A stretch of DNA of 64,000 bases from Cucumis sativus (lineage: Eukaryota; Streptophyta; Magnoliopsida; Cucurbitales; Cucurbitaceae). The notes beneath the pieces were generated by a model. That model was not told where the DNA came from and did no database searches. It saw only the letters and a list, made by a program, of their open reading frames with translations. The stretch is from positions 22,367,489 through 22,431,488 of the forward strand of contig NC_026655.2 of NCBI RefSeq assembly GCF_000004075.3, written 5' to 3'. Position 1 is the first letter of the stretch, and every line of letters begins with the position of its first letter. Positions 14,101-27,999 of this stretch are shown piece after piece. The translations under genes and the position numbers were made by a program.

Positions 14101-17100
14101 AGGGAAATTCAGATATACTAAATATTACATTTCCAGTCCAGATCTGTAAAATAGTCCTGGCAGAAGAAAATTCTAGATTAAGATAATAAATTCCAATATG
14201 TCTATGCTGGTATTAACTTGAAATGCTCAGTCTAAATCATCAGTAGTTTATATACAAATTTTGGTTTTACTTTAGCAAAGATTTTTCCTCCTACAGTTGT
14301 TGATTTTTTAAATGTATTTCTATATGCTGAATTCTGCACTGTTCTGCATTTGCAATTTCTTCTCCGTCAGAACAGTGTTTATTCTGTTTTTCTGTACACT
14401 AATTTTCTTGTATTGAGAATTCTGAACTAAATTACAGTTGTATTCTGTGGCAGGACTTTTCTGCTCAGTTGGAGAAAGATATTCTATCTTCAGGTGATAA
14501 TCTTTGAATGACTTTCTTCTATCATTAGATTACTGTATCTACATTGGCTCTGAATTAACAGGAATCTTGGGGGAAAAAATCCTAATCAATGTTTACTCCG
14601 TTTTTTCATTTTAAAAAGGGTTATGCTGATGTGATAAGCTTTTCTTTGTTGTGGGAATGGCTGTTTTGCTCCAGCTATATAGCCAAACCCGGGGTTGATT
14701 TGTAGCAAAAAATAGACCCGTTAATGCAGGTCCTTTTTCCTGGAATGAAAATTGATTAGTTTCTAAAATTGAAAACAAATATGTCCAAGGGATATGAATT
14801 GCTTAAAAAAATGCACAGAGAGAGGGACGTCTAGACTGGGAGGGGATCCGTTAGAGAAAAAGTAATAGTGAAGGAGAGTAATAGGAAGATATTGGAAGTA
14901 TTATGCCCTTTCTTTCTCAGATTAGCCTAAAACTTCTAGGATTTTTTTTTATGTGAGATATATGGGAGTAAGAGTGAGATTTGAGAAATTTGGGTAGACA
15001 GTTTTTTTTTACCAGCTGGTATTGGCTCTATGAATTGTGTGAGGTATATATATCTCTTTGTTACTTGGTAAGCCAAAAGGTGGTGAAATCATTGTACTCT
15101 GCGGAGCTCTGGGCTGGCTACAATTGAAGTGTTCTTTTTTATGAGTCACTATTAAGTAAAGTTTGTTTCTACAGAGAAAAAACCAAACTTCAGCATTTCG
15201 ATGGTCCTTAATCAAAGTTTATAGTTTACTATTTTTTCATTTGATTTCTCTAAAGTAAAGTTAGTTTCTTGTTTTGATGTGGCAGGGAAAAAAACTGAAC
15301 TACCACACTTAATTATAAATCTTTATTCAGATGTTACTAGGATTCTGTAGGAAATTTACCTCAGTAAATGAAAGAAGGTAAGTTATCATTAGGCTATTAA
15401 ACATTAAGGGGTTGTCTTGGAAGAGGGTAATCTGAATTTATAGAAATCAGGGGGTTTTGGAATGCGTGTGAAATCAAGGGAGGAACGAAAATGGGATAGT
15501 GGAGTGAAAATGATGGAAAAGAGGGTTAAATTGAAAACTGCGGAATGAAATGAGTTTAATATTACGAATCGGGCTCAAAACTCTCAATCAAAACATGGGT
15601 TTTTTATTATATTACATTACAAACCCATTGTATTACAGGTGTCCAAACTCTTCCTAAGTGTCTTACATTTCCATAGTGACGCAACTTGTAGATTTAGGTA
15701 TTGATGTATATTTACTAGAGGAGAACATGTTAGATTTAAATGAATGTATGAACTATTTAGAATCACGTGAGCTACATATCAATTAACTAATTGATCTGTC
15801 GGTTTAGATGAAAGTTTCTAATGTGAGTGATTTTTTGCACATATTGACTTATAGAACCCAAGCATTTATAAATTGTAACGAAAAGATGGTAATTAACTTA
15901 TATGTTATTTAATTGATTCCAAGTATATAGTGGATGCTTAGTGATCGCATCATTACTCTGATTAAAGTTTTAGTAATTGTAATTTTTAAGAATCAAACTC
16001 TCATTTTTACTGCTCTCATTTCAATTGATCTTAATTCTGATTGCGTTTCATACTTGATCTCTATGGTCATTTAATGGACAAGAGTCAAGACCAAGGAACA
16101 AGAAGATTAGAATCTCAAGCCTGATTGTGTTTAACTTTTTTTTTATTATCATATGCCAAATGTATGATTCTTTTCCCCACAAAAATTGTATTTGTTTTTC
16201 AGCTTTCCTTTCCATTATGTCATTTTATAGCGAAACTGCAATACATTTGGTATTTTGAACAGACATGTCAGCATTTAAAGCAGCGAATCCTGATGGTGTC
16301 TTCGAAGATTTTATTCGATGGCACTCACCTGGAGATTGGGAGGAGGAATCTGGTCCCAAGGACGAGGATTTACCCGATAGCTCAGCAACTGAAACTTCAA
16401 AAAACAACTGGCCTCCTCGAGGACATCTTTCGAAACGTATGTCTGAGCATGGAAATTTATGGCGACAACTATGGAATGATGCACCTGCGTTGCCTGTTTC
16501 TGAACAGAAGTCGCTGCTGGATCCAAATAGAGAAGGGGAAAAGGTATATTCATTAGACATTAGATGTATGAATCGGTTTTTTCTGTTTTATGAATATTGA
16601 AAGATTATCGTTGGGGAGATTGATCATTGTAGAATGGAAACAATTTAGGGTTTCTAGAGTCACTTTCAAGTTTCTAAGGATTTATGACAACCAAATCATT
16701 TGTAAAATTTTTAGGTATTAGCAGGTCCATCCGAATGGTACTCCAATTTTACGTTTATTATTTAGTCTACAACAACCAGGTTTATGAAGGGTAAGGTCAA
16801 GAACCCATAAGTAGATTCAAAACGTTGAAAGGCTAACCTTGGCAACTTTAGCATAGAAACTGATCTGAGTTAAGCCGGTTAATGGTTCAAGTACTATTAC
16901 TGATTTATATGTGGACTTCAGTTAATGCACTTTAACCCGAGTAACTTGACTTTGAGAGGCTAACCTTGACAAAAAATTAACTGCTTGTGTGCGTATGGAT
17001 TGTGGTAAATGGGAAGCTGTAATTTCATAGTAGTCAGTAAGGTTGCCTATGTGTATACCCAAATCCTGTACTTCCATTGCGTAGTTTTCTTGTTCATGGT

Positions 17101-18560
17101 ACCTGGAATTCTGCAGATTCTTCACTATCTGGAGACATTACGACCGCATCAATTACTTGAGCAAATGGTTTGTACTTCCTTTAAAGCAGCAGCCGACACA
17201 TTAAGCCAAACTAACTATGGGGGATTAAAACTGATGAAAACAAAAATGGAGCAACTGTACACTACTATGGCATCTGTTTTGAAGTTCTTGCAAGGTAGAC
17301 AAATGCATAATCGTGAATCGTGATCTTCATGTTTTATTTTTAAACTTATTAATTATTTACAATCGATTTGCTTTGAATTTATGTCATGCTGCAGGAAATC
17401 GTTTGTCTGCTGAGAGTGAGGTTATTGATGACCTTAGACGGCTATGTGTTGTTTTCGAACATGTGGAGAAGTTGATGGCTCTAGCAGCTTCTCTCCATCG
17501 TAAATTGTCACAGGCACCACGTCTGTCTGAAGTGATTTTCAAAGATTACTTCGACTTTTACCTGCCAAGAATGGGAACTGGGTCTTCAGGCAGCAAATTT
17601 AGAACGGTAATCACTTATAAGATTTTTCTGAGAAAAATTGCAATACTTGAGAAAATTTTCCATTTAGAACCTACAATGATATCATTATAATGGTTCTTTC
17701 TTAGTTTTTAAAAAAAGGTTCCTGCATCCATTTAAGAAAAGGAAATTCTGAATTTCTACCGATTTAAAGAAATTGTGGGGAGGAACTTGAATCCTTTAAG
17801 AGGAACTTTTTCCTCTAAATTTTCACTGTGCGGTAAAAATTTGTCAACTAATTTTTTAGAATTTTTTAAAAGTGGGACTAGATAAAAAAATACCCAAACA
17901 CCAAGGACAGGTAGAAAATTGCTATTTAGAAATTAATGATTTAATTGACAAAAAATTTCTTTTACGTTAATTTTGTGAATCACTCTACTACATGTGTATA
18001 TAATGGTCTTTTTTTTTCTTCTTTTTTTGACAAATTTATCTCTTGTTAGTAGTTAGTAATCGAGTGATTAAAAGGATAATTTAGCCTTCAATTTGATACA
18101 AAGGAAAATTGTTTCCAATTAAAAGTTGAATCCAAGTTCACCCTTGCTCTCGTTGTGTCGGTCAAAGCTCATAAATGCTCATTAAGATCGTTCTGGGTCA
18201 TTGTTTTGAAGCTCAGCTAGAGCCTTAGACTGACTTTTATTTCTGACTATGAACCATTCATAGGAGTTTAACAAGAAGCAGCTAGTAAGAAGCCATGAAA
18301 GAGGAGTGATATCAAGCATGTTCATTCCTCCAACAGCTAGTCAATCATGGAGGAAGGTTTTGAGCATGGGTAACCTTTTCAATGGCCACGAACCAATGCT
18401 CAGGGAGATCGTCTTTTCATTGCGAGATCGTGTCAATGGAAACCATTATGCAGATTCCACTCCTACAGCTCAAGAAGAAGAAATAGACACACATCGAATG
18501 TACATAAACGGTACTGCTAACGATCTCCGCGTAGCTCTCTCTGTTACTTCATGCGATTAA
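5115..18560 (+). CDS. RAB3GAP1: Rab3 GTPase-activating protein catalytic subunit homologue
   Basis: Catalytic half of a Rab-type GTPase regulator; in animals the Rab3GAP1/2 pair acts on Rab3 and Rab18. Exons: 5115-5174, 5401-5444, 5785-5848, 6309-6423, 6513-6580, 6667-6764, 7000-7171, 8368-8587, 8915-9041, 10453-10562, 10647-10739, 11063-11191, 11319-11452, 12868-12957, 13070-13143, 13590-13773, 13920-13991, 14454-14493, 16263-16543, 17117-17294, 17395-17606, 18264-18560. The total is 2862 nt (953 aa plus TAA) with all phases matching. Landmarks are FDDFTIASTWER near the N-terminus, the block YFAKGEHRNSQAIKA, and EDFIRWHSPGDW (Arg about 650), which is the most conserved family segment and probably carries the essential arginine. 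An acidic, Ser-rich linker spans exons 14-16. The exon 17 donor (GTTAGT) is weak and least certain. A LINE remnant sits in intron 13. Confidence 0.93.
11880..12668 (+). mobile_element. 5'-truncated LINE remnant in Rab3GAP intron 13
   Basis: The plus strand keeps recognisable pieces of the C-terminal zinc-binding region of a plant non-LTR reverse transcriptase (zf-RVT type): a start like KTWDLLF, then SSSTFTVKS, PKKIKNFLWKLSHKA, a CILCC knuckle, HLFIHCPFSRQFWD and WLAVLQAFFWSLWGEGNR. These fall in different frames: at least one shift lies near 12166-12184 and another near 12240-12250, with stops further on, so it is dead. The end, after a GT-rich tail and a short A-rich run near 12655-12668, looks like a LINE 3' end. 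The left edge is approximate. It has the host gene's orientation and is removed with the intron. Confidence 0.75.
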
Positions 18561-18724
18561 ATCTCTTCAGTAAATTCAACACATAGTCATGAAATTAAAT
18601 TATTTATTGATTGATTGATTTCAATGTGACAACCTTATAGGTTTTTCCTCATTGATCATACCAAACCCTTGAAGAGTAGAGGTGTATTTGGACTTGGGAC
18701 AATGTGTTTGTGTGTGCATGTGTG

Positions 18725-18735
18725 AATAAATAAAG
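18725..18735 (+). terminator. Candidate poly(A) signal of the Rab3GAP gene
   Basis: Overlapping AATAAA hexamers (AATAAATAAA) lie about 165 nt after the Rab3GAP stop, just behind a TG-rich run (18700-18722) of the kind found in plant far-upstream elements. Cleavage would follow by 10-30 nt. Sequence-only call. Confidence 0.5.
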
Positions 18736-20402
18736 TAGCTTTAGTTAGAGTTTGTGGGTGTAGGGAGTTAGGTGGTCATGTATGTCAGTGATAATATTTA
18801 AAATTCCTTTCATAAAAATATCCTTTGATAATTTTGTGGGGTCTGCTAGTGCTGGCTTTAATGGCTTTTAGGTCAGCATCACAAGGAAATAGATCCTTTC
18901 ATCCTTTAGGAGAGAAAAATGGAGATGAATGGTGGGTGGGGAGTAATAAATAGCACAAGGACATGTGTACTACCAACACATTTGATGTTCATCAGTGCTT
19001 TCACACAGGATCATACCCCACCCACATCCTCTCCTCTTCCATATGGATTCCTATGAGGGAGAAGAAACGAGGAAAAAAAAGAGTGTCATTCAGTTAATGA
19101 CAACTAACCCTAATTTGGTCTGTGGTTATTAGGGCAAACCAAGAAGTTTTGAGATGATAGCCTTAAATCTCTTAATCCTCACTACTCACAACTCACTACC
19201 TAAGAAACTAAGAATTTTTTAAACATTTATCTCGTGAAAGTAGTTATGGAGTATGTAGTAAGTTGTCGAACCTTTCACGGATATTAAAATGTATTACATT
19301 ACAAGTTTACTTCTCTAAACTTCAAAAATTTCTAAGTTGTTTCCAAACTTGTCAATTTTTGTCTAATAAATTCTTCATCTCTGAATAATATTAGACCCAT
19401 TTTAAAGATCAACTTGACATAGAATTGAAAGTTTCAAGATCTATTAGGTTTGTCACATTGACGAGCCTATGATCTTTTAGCTCTTTGTTGAGACAATGTT
19501 TTTTTAGAGATTTATTAGATAATCGGTGAAGTTTAAGAGTAGTTAAAATAACTAAATTGAGAGCTCCAAGACTTTGAAGGAGGAGGTTTGTAATTTAACC
19601 TAAAAGAATAAAAAAGAAAGGATAATTTAGTGGAATGCAATGCGTAGGTTTTGATGGAATGGTGATGATGACTTGAAATCAACGAAAAGTTTCCCATTCC
19701 CAGCTATGATTTACTAAATAATATAGTTTGTTATTGGTTAGGATAATCAGATCTTTTTAGCTTTTTGGATCAATTTGTTTAGGAAAGCTTAATAATTAAA
19801 AGGAATCAGTAGGTGGTGGGGGTGGGGTGATAGGAGTAGCAATCTTTATTTAATCTTAAATTCTTTTAAAATAAGGTTAGGATATTGAATTTGGCATCTT
19901 TATTAATTACTTTTTTCTTTCACCCTCTATAATCTATAGTCTAGAAAAGAAGGTTGCATATAGGGGGCCATGACACAATAAGTTTAATATTTTTTGATCA
20001 AATCTTGAATCTAAATATTGATTAGTTTTTGCTTCTTTATTCATTTAAAAAAACTGCTAATGATTACATCAACCGTACGATTCAACCACCGTCTACTTTC
20101 ATTATACGCATTCTTTGTTTTTTTTTTTTAATCAATTATTGATTCCATTTTCCTTCTAATTTACTTGAAAAGATGATCGAAGGTTTTTGTCTCATTAGAT
20201 AATGTATAATGAATATGGTGCCATGGGAACACCCCATAGAAGAATTTCTTCTCCCCATTCCTCACTAACATTTCCTTTTGAACACTTTAGAATTTGCCTT
20301 CCAGTGCTTGCTCTTACGGTCTCTTTCTCATACCTAGTTTGAGGTTATCTTAGGTTTTAACTTTAGGGTGAGCGTAATATCAAAAACTCTATATTTGCAG
20401 TC

Positions 20403-21349
20403 AATGATGAAATGTTCAACTCCACAAACTCACTTTGGATATAAATTTTTATGGTTTTATTTTTGGTTTTACCCTAAAAGGTTTCGTATCAATGAAGATG
20501 ATTGTTGTTCATTTCCTTAATCTAATTGATGGGAGACTTTGGTTTACTCCTCAACAACTCTCTCGTTGAACACTTAGCCTCTCTTCAAATAATTATTTAT
20601 CTATCTAGCTCTTATTTATGTTGACTCATTTTTATTGGTGCACACTGACTATTCAATAGAGTTCAACTATAGATCACATTATGACCTACTTTTGAGGCTT
20701 CAGTACATCTTTATTTGACAAATGAGGACTATCAAAATGACTAATTTAGGGGCATAATTCTAATACCAATTATTGGAAAAACCTCCAACTTCTCCAGTAG
20801 AAAATAAGCAAACAAATAAAAACAATAAAATTGGAAACACAAGAGTTAATGTGGAAAAGCTCCTAACTGAAGAAAAAACAACATACCAGAAAAATTGGCT
20901 TTTGGAAAATTGTTACAATGATACGAAATAATTCTCTCTATTCCAATTATTATAAAACTCTCACAAGTTTTGGACTATTCACCTTTTTTTCTCTTAAATT
21001 AGAAAATACGAAAGAAATTTTATTAGAACGTACACTTAAAATATTTATAACCAGAATGCTTGAAATCATAGACATGTAGGCTCTTTTTATATGACTAAAT
21101 CGAGGGTTTATTAATTTCAAAAGGGACTAAATCCAACATTTATGAATTTAAAGGGATTAAGGGTGGACATTTGAAAAGCAAAATTGAGAAACTCTGAAGG
21201 AGAAAAACTAAAACAATATTTTTAACCTTAAAAAAAGCTTTGAAATTTGGGTAAGCAATTCCTTCATTATATATATATTATGCAGTCTTGCTTTGTTTTG
21301 TTTTTGTATTTGTGAAAGTGCTTTTATTAACTGTTATGAAATTCTAACA
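20403..21349 (-). mobile_element. Decayed Copia-type LTR with adjoining internal stub
   Basis: Read on the minus strand, an LTR-like block runs from 21349 (starting TGTTAGAAT) to 20774 (ending TTTTTCCA), giving TG...CA ends and about 576 bp. It is followed at once by ATTGGTATTAGAAT, a one-to-two-base variant of the initiator-Met primer binding site TGGTATCAGAG. The internal side (20403-20773) has no gag or pol frame. No second LTR was found, so this is a truncated copy. The identification rests on the LTR edge, the PBS-like site and remembered Copia LTR texture. Confidence 0.5.
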
Positions 21350-24270
21350 CTTTTGACTAAAGAGCAAAAGAAAAAAAAAACTTGAAACCCTTTTTGGATG
21401 CTTTTCCTTTTGAAATCGTTTTAAAAAACGCCTTTTAATGTGTGTGTATGTGATTCAACAACATCAACAAATATTGGAACCTAATTGATTTGATTTGCTT
21501 CTATTTTGACTTTAACAAAGTGGGTTTAAATTTTAACGAATTCCTTTTTATTTTTCAATCTTTACTCGACAATTAATTTGCATTTTGAGTTTTTCTTTTC
21601 TTAAATCTTTTCATATAGATATAGTTATTTTCCGGTCAACTATTTGGTTAGCTTAGATTAAAAATACAAAATAAACATATTCAAATCATTTGTGTGTCAT
21701 GGATGTCATGACGAATGAAATACATCAAACGATATAGATACAAAAAATTTCATTTTTTAACATCTTCTACGACTCAAGAGATCACTTAACATAGAGTTAC
21801 TCCAAGCGAGATACGTTCCACTGCTTTAGTGAAACTTTTATAGATGAATAATGGCAAGGGGATCATTCCAAATATATAATTGAAAGAAGATCAGATGGGT
21901 TCCATGGGGGAATGCAAAGATTAATGTAAAGAAGAAAGAAAGCCTGTCATCGTATTCCCCTTTTTGAATTTAATCACATAATAAAAGGAATGATAATGGA
22001 GGATAGGGATTGGACATTCATCACATTCATCACATTCACGCATCGATCGGATATCTTCCCCTCATACCCACATCCATCACCATTCTTAACTCAACTATTT
22101 AATTCTTATTCTCCATCCATTTTCTTCTTTACTTCAATGAAATTTTTTGAACCCTATATTTAATGAATCTACTAGAATAATAATAATTCAAATAAATTAT
22201 GACCCCCCCTCAAAAATAAAAGTTCCTAGATTTAATAAAAATGTTAATAATATATGGTATGATGAATAAAGTCTTCCTCATTAATAAAGCAAAGAAGGTA
22301 GTTGGAAACAATAAAGTTCATCCTTCTAGACTCATAAAAAAGATATAGATTTCATTTCATGAAGTTAGTAAAAATATGACATGAATTATCTACATGGCCA
22401 TAAGTTTGCCATGATTATATTAATGTTGACTTCACATATTCATTCTTATTCTTCCATAATTAACCAATAAATACTCATATGATAGTAAGAAAACGAACAA
22501 GAATGTCTCGATTTCAAGTTTTAATTAATAAATAAAGTAACCTGCTGTTTATTGTATAGATTATATGTACACAATTAAGCTTAGTAATAGTTTGTGCTTT
22601 TTCTTTATGGTTTTTTTTTTAAATAACATGAATTATTTTTGTACGACATTGTAAAAGTATTGGTTTGCTTTTCATAAAGGTATCCATTAACATTATAATT
22701 GAAGTAAAAAGAGAGAAGAATATAATAAAAATTTACAGAATATATATAGATATTGAAAAGAAACGTTGAAGTATTTGGAGGATTTACAATGTGTTAAGGT
22801 CAAAGTAATAATAATAAAATGATTGACAAATCTCCACATACGAAAGTGCTCAATCTTTAGGCAATATATATATATATATATTATCAATCACAGTTGTCTT
22901 AATTGGTAAATACTCAATCAATTGAAATTAAAAAAAGCTCAAAATCTTAAAATTGAATATGTGATCACACAAAATTTTATTATTAAGTTTTCAAAATAGA
23001 GCCAAAGAAATGCCGAAAATCTCAATAATGAAAATACAATTTGATCCTAACAACAAATTTTAAAAGTATGAAAACACTTATACTAAAAAGTTATTGGAAG
23101 AAGCAATATTTGTAAAAACATTAATTAAGAATAGAGGTTTGCTAACTTAACTAAGTTGTGAACATTAACTTATAAATCGAAATGAAAGTTCATGCAATCA
23201 CAAAATTTGATTGTTACACGCTATTGAAAAATTAATATGAGAGAACAATTAAGAAAAACACACTCTTTATTAGGTTTTTATTAGGTTGATGTGAGTCTAA
23301 TTATTGGTCTAAACCAAATATTTATTAAACTACAAATCACGAAACAATAACAAATTAGCATTTAAATTATATATATATATATATGTATGTATATGAGTTT
23401 TTTTTCTTCTTTTTTGTTAATAATGTTTAGTGCAGAATCTTTTCACTAAAACAAAATTTGATCTGATATGTTGCATTTCTTGGAATAAAGGCAGATTGAT
23501 TAATTCAATGAATCAAATTATAAAATAATTAGGAAAAGGGAAATTATAAGCATTTATATATATATAATTAATAAGATTTCAAATTGTTTGTGATTATATT
23601 CTTAGACAATGCAAACTTTGTCCCACTTAGCAACTTGGAACTTCCTCTCTCTTTTATAAATATTCTTAATTGATAAGTTTATGGGAATTTATTTAATTTC
23701 TTCAATTCCCTCTCATTGGATTATTCTTTTAATATCAAAATTTATTAATTAGTTGATCAAAACATAAGATAAGATATTCAAAGTTGGAAACTTCACCTAT
23801 ATATATTCAAATTATGTAACACATTTGATCATTAATCAAGAATATTGGAATTGGAATTCCCATTCCATGCTTAATTTAACTTAATTATGGAATAAGCAGT
23901 CTATTAAAATGCATATTCCCACCATTTTGAAACCATTGAATACTTCCCCAATGGGTTTAGGGTTTCATTAAAAGAATTAAGGGCTCATCTTCCCTTTGCT
24001 ATTATAAATTAATTTTTAATTTCTATTGTAATAATTATCATCATTCATTTCAGTATAATTTGAATTTATTAATCGAAGAAACAATTTGTTGTTCTTCAAT
24101 ATCGTTTGTTTAAAAGAAAAAACTTTATATCGAAAAGTATGAATGTGAAAGTATCAGTACGTATCAATTCATAGGTTGATATATAATAATGTTAATTGAA
24201 TTAAAGAGGTAGAGACTAGGGAGAGACGACATGTCGTTGGATATGGAAACATTGGAAAATTATGAATGTG

Positions 24271-24314
24271 AGAAAAGAAAAGAAAAGAAAGGAAAAGAAA
24301 GGAAAGGAAAGGAA
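24271..24314. repeat. GAAAA/GGAAA purine microsatellite
   Basis: Imperfect pentamer runs of AGAAA and GGAAA. A 16-base direct repeat with 20-base spacing follows at 24331-24346 and 24351-24366 (GAAAAGGTTTGCGTGT). Confidence 0.85.
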
Positions 24315-26715
24315 GAAGAGAGTTAAGAGTGAAAAGGTTTGCGTGTGGAAGAAAAGGTTTGCGTGTAAGAAACCAACGTAAAAGGAGTTTTCTATTATTG
24401 GGTGTGAAATCAAAATTTCAAAATCAACACTCTTTCTCTATAAAAACTTCAAGAATTCAAAAACAAAAAAACAAAAACCAAAAACTACTTTTTCATTTTA
24501 CCTTTCAAAACTTACCTTTTACTTTTTAAACTACACACTAAATAAGAATCTTTTCTTCTTTTTTTTTTATAACTAAAATAGTGTTTAATTTCAATTCCAA
24601 CATTCATTTTTTATTTTTAATAACAATATAACTCTTCCTCTTAAAATTTGATAGAAAAATGGTAAGAAAATGAAATTAATTAATTTTATTTTTCTATTCA
24701 AACTCTATATCTTGTATACCATTCTTTTCGGTCTATACTTTTAGTTTTTATAGTTTATGAATTTGTAAAATTAAATACCTATTATTCGAATAAACATAGA
24801 TTTTTTTTTTTTTTTTTAAAGAAAACCACAAATAGGAAACACTAAAATGAATTTACTTAGAGAAGTCTAAAAAGGAAATTAGAGGAGATAGTGTAGTAGT
24901 AGTAGAGATGTAGATTATTATTGTGGAATGCAATCAATTATTAAGTTTGCACATATCAATAATTAATAATTATACGACATCAAAGCCCTCTTGCTTATAA
25001 ATTAAATATGGAAGTTGTTATCACTCTAATACCACAATTATATTTTCATTTTCATTATTGATTTCAACATGTTTTTCATTACTTCAATCATTTCAAGCTC
25101 AATGATTCATTATTCTTTAATGTTCTTATTAACCACATCTCATTATACAAATTATTTTAGCTACATAACTTCATATCAACGAGTGTAGTACACACATTGT
25201 TAAGTTAACTTGAGTGAACGATTCTTGCATAATATATAGTGTCAAAATATACCATCTTCTGATGTTTAAATTAGTACGTGGAGTGTGGATCCAACTAAAC
25301 ACACAAGAAGTTTTGATGTTACAGTTCAGACCTTTTAATTCATAGATGTGGATCTTAGACACATGAATGAGAATATTCCCGAAACTCACAAAGAAAAAAA
25401 GAAGTGAGTTAGACAAAAAGAGAAGAAACAAAATGACTTAGACGTACAAATCTTTTTTCTCAATAACCCCTGACCAACCAATTGAATATTGATTAATATA
25501 CGTAATCGATAGAACACTACCTGAAAATGAAAAATGGCTCTTTTGTTCAGAAACGAAATATTCTTGGTTATTCTTGCTTCCATATTTGTAAATTACTTAC
25601 TCTACTTTTTGGAGTCGATTGTCGAACGAGATTGTTTATAATGTTTTTCAATTCTTTTAGTATAGTCTCTTACTATTATTATGTGTAACCCTAGTGAATG
25701 TTAAGGTTATTTCCAACACTCGAGTTTACAAAGGTGCTAGATTATTAAACACAACTTGAGTCTACAAGTAAAAGAAAAAAGATAAAAGTAATCATAAAAG
25801 TTGGATGTAATGAAGTTGCTAAAAGAAAGGCTTGAATTTGAGAGGAAAAAGAAGAAAGGTTATTAGAGAATAAAAGAGGGAGAGAAGATTGAGGAAATAT
25901 AGAGGCCATTGATTGGATCAGTTGAAAATGTGTAATGATAGATAGGAAGGAATGAATGAATGAATGAATGGAGAGATGAAGAAGTGAATATTGTTGGATA
26001 GACGCAATTTGGAGTGTGGGTTTAGGCCTCAACTTATTCCTTCACAGCGTGCGCTTGCCGGATCCTGTCGGCGCCTTCCTCTCTTACTTTCATCACTCTC
26101 TCTTTCCCTCACCCCTTCACTCCATCCTATCAATTACACATATATTACTTGCCTTCCCACCAATAATACACATCTGTTCCCATTGACTTAACAAAATGTA
26201 TTATTTCAAAAACACATTTTACATATCTAATTATCTATTTATTATTATTTTTTAAATAGTTAAAGCTCGTAAAAATGGTAGATTGAACCTTCCTAAATAT
26301 TTATGCTAAGTTTCAGTACATGCTTTGTTTTTTGCATATCTATATAAAGGAGCTTCGTTGTTGATTTGTTTTTGTCTATATGATTTGAGATCAATTTAGT
26401 CAATGCGGGTCTTTGTGGAAGTTTTTTTTTTGGGACTTGTTTTGGATGTTTCAATTTAATCCTTCTTTAAATATGATGAGTATTACGTTACCATCTTTAT
26501 ATTATCTTTGAAAAGTAGTCACTAAATTATTCTTTTTATTTTAACCTCAATATTAATGCAATTACATTTAGAAAAAAAAAAAGAGATATATTAGTTAATT
26601 GGTAGGTTTAAATCATTTTTGAAAATTAATATTTTTGGTTTATGAGTTTTCAATCTTATGGTGTTGTGGAATCCGACTCGCTTGTCCTCATTCTCAATTT
26701 TCAACCAATTAGAAC

Positions 26716-26880
26716 ATGATTTTGTTTAAAGTTAATTCTTTTGTGGAGAAAGAAATTAAAGCCTTTTCTACCGACAATCTTGTTCATATTTCTTCCCTTC
26801 GTGACATTCTTATAAAGGAGAACAAAGCTTTCCATAATCATACCACTTTGACATCTTATTTTGAGTTGTATGGGTCCTAG
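26716..26880 (+). pseudogene. Orphan 54-codon frame, possible gene fragment
   Basis: An ATG-to-TAG frame with unusually protein-like composition for this AT-rich gap: charged residues, balanced hydrophobics and no low-complexity run (for example VEKEIKAFSTDN and SLRDILIKENKAFHNH). I do not recognise the family. No matching open frame continues on either side and no clear splice signals flank it, so it may be a transposon or gene remnant, or chance. Confidence 0.25.
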
Positions 26881-27496
26881 AAAGAGGTCGTTTCTTCTAA
26901 TATTTTGTCCTTGTTATTGAGAGGGATTGTATGTTGGTGTTTGGTAGTTGGTATATTAGAAAAAACTTACCCAAATTTCAAATTGCACCCTTTTAAATTC
27001 AAGTAATTAATTAATTCAAATTATTGTTTTAAATATTAACACCACATTTTAAATTACCCATAATAACTTTTTTTAAAAAAACTATTTTTCTCTCTCTCCT
27101 TTCATCGTCTTTCCCTCTTCTTCCTCTTCCTCGTCCTCTTTAATCTTTTGGTTACAAGAGTAATTGCAATCTATAACACTTTTAGATGTAATAATTAAAT
27201 GTACACAAACATTTTAAAAAATTTGTAAATATAAATTTAGCATAGAAGAGTAAATTTGCTTATAAGGATGAGTATACGTGTGTGTATATATAGATAGTAT
27301 ATCTATTAATTACTTTTGTTTTTTTGTAAACTTTTTCTCTTAACAATAAATTAAAGTTTGGAGTATTGGGTTTCATGTAAATGCAATGTTAATTTATTGA
27401 TGTATGTGCATAATTATGTGTATGGTTAGTAATTGAAATCATGATTACCATTTATTTGAAAACTCATTTACACTATGAAAGATGTGTGGGTTCTCG

Positions 27497-27998
27497 TTCC
27501 CTTCTCCCTTCTGCCTTCTCTCTTCTCCCTTCTCCCTTCTCCCTCGCTTTCCATTAAATCTATTATAATAAAAATTTCACGGTCTTTTTCTCTCTCTCTT
27601 TCTCTTTTATTTGTTTCTTTCAAATTCATTCATCTAAACTTTTTACGTCCCATCACCAAAACGCTCTCCTTTCTCCCCTTCTTCTCCCTTTCCCTTCCCC
27701 CTCCCCTCTTACTCTCTTTTAACACAAACACACAATTCTTTTTTTTCTTTTTAAATAAGTAAATTAAATTCAAATCAAATTAAAACTCTCTTTTTCCCTT
27801 TTTCAAGAAAACAAACAATCCCACCACAACACACACACACACACACACTCTACCTTTCCCGTGAAATAAATAAAATTTAAAATTTAAAAAAAAAAAGGAA
27901 GAAAGAAAAAAAACCCTTCCAATTTTTCCATATCTCTCTTGATCTCTTCAAAGACTAAAATCCCACTCTTTTCCATTACAAAAAAAGGAAAAAAAAAA
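27497..27998 (+). promoter_or_regulatory. CT-rich promoter/leader of the ALOG gene
   Basis: Runs of CTTCTCC (27497-27552), TCTCTCTTTCTC (27588-27612), CCCTTCTTCTCCC-type blocks (27670-27720), and a short (AC)n run (27828-27849) lead up to the ATG at 28000. CT/GA tracts of this type are common in core promoters and 5' UTRs of plant developmental genes and can bind GAGA-type (BPC) factors. No clear TATA box was chosen. Confidence 0.5.
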
Positions 27999-27999
27999 A

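Larger units (their letters stand above)
18561..27999. other. Intergenic region with no intact gene
   Basis: About 9.4 kb of AT-rich DNA. It holds the Rab3GAP poly(A) signal, an antisense Copia-type LTR remnant (20403-21349), short AT microsatellites, a GAAAA/GGAAA purine run (24271-24314), a 54-codon orphan frame (26716-26880) and, before the next gene, a CT-rich leader (27497-27998). The longest translated frames are low-complexity or lack any family signature. No tRNA or known microRNA was recognised. Confidence 0.6.

Noticed and set aside
25745..26032. A 95-aa minus-strand frame with a hydrophobic tail
   Set aside because: Contains a GAAT tandem run read as His-Ser-Phe repeats; no recognisable domain or splice context.
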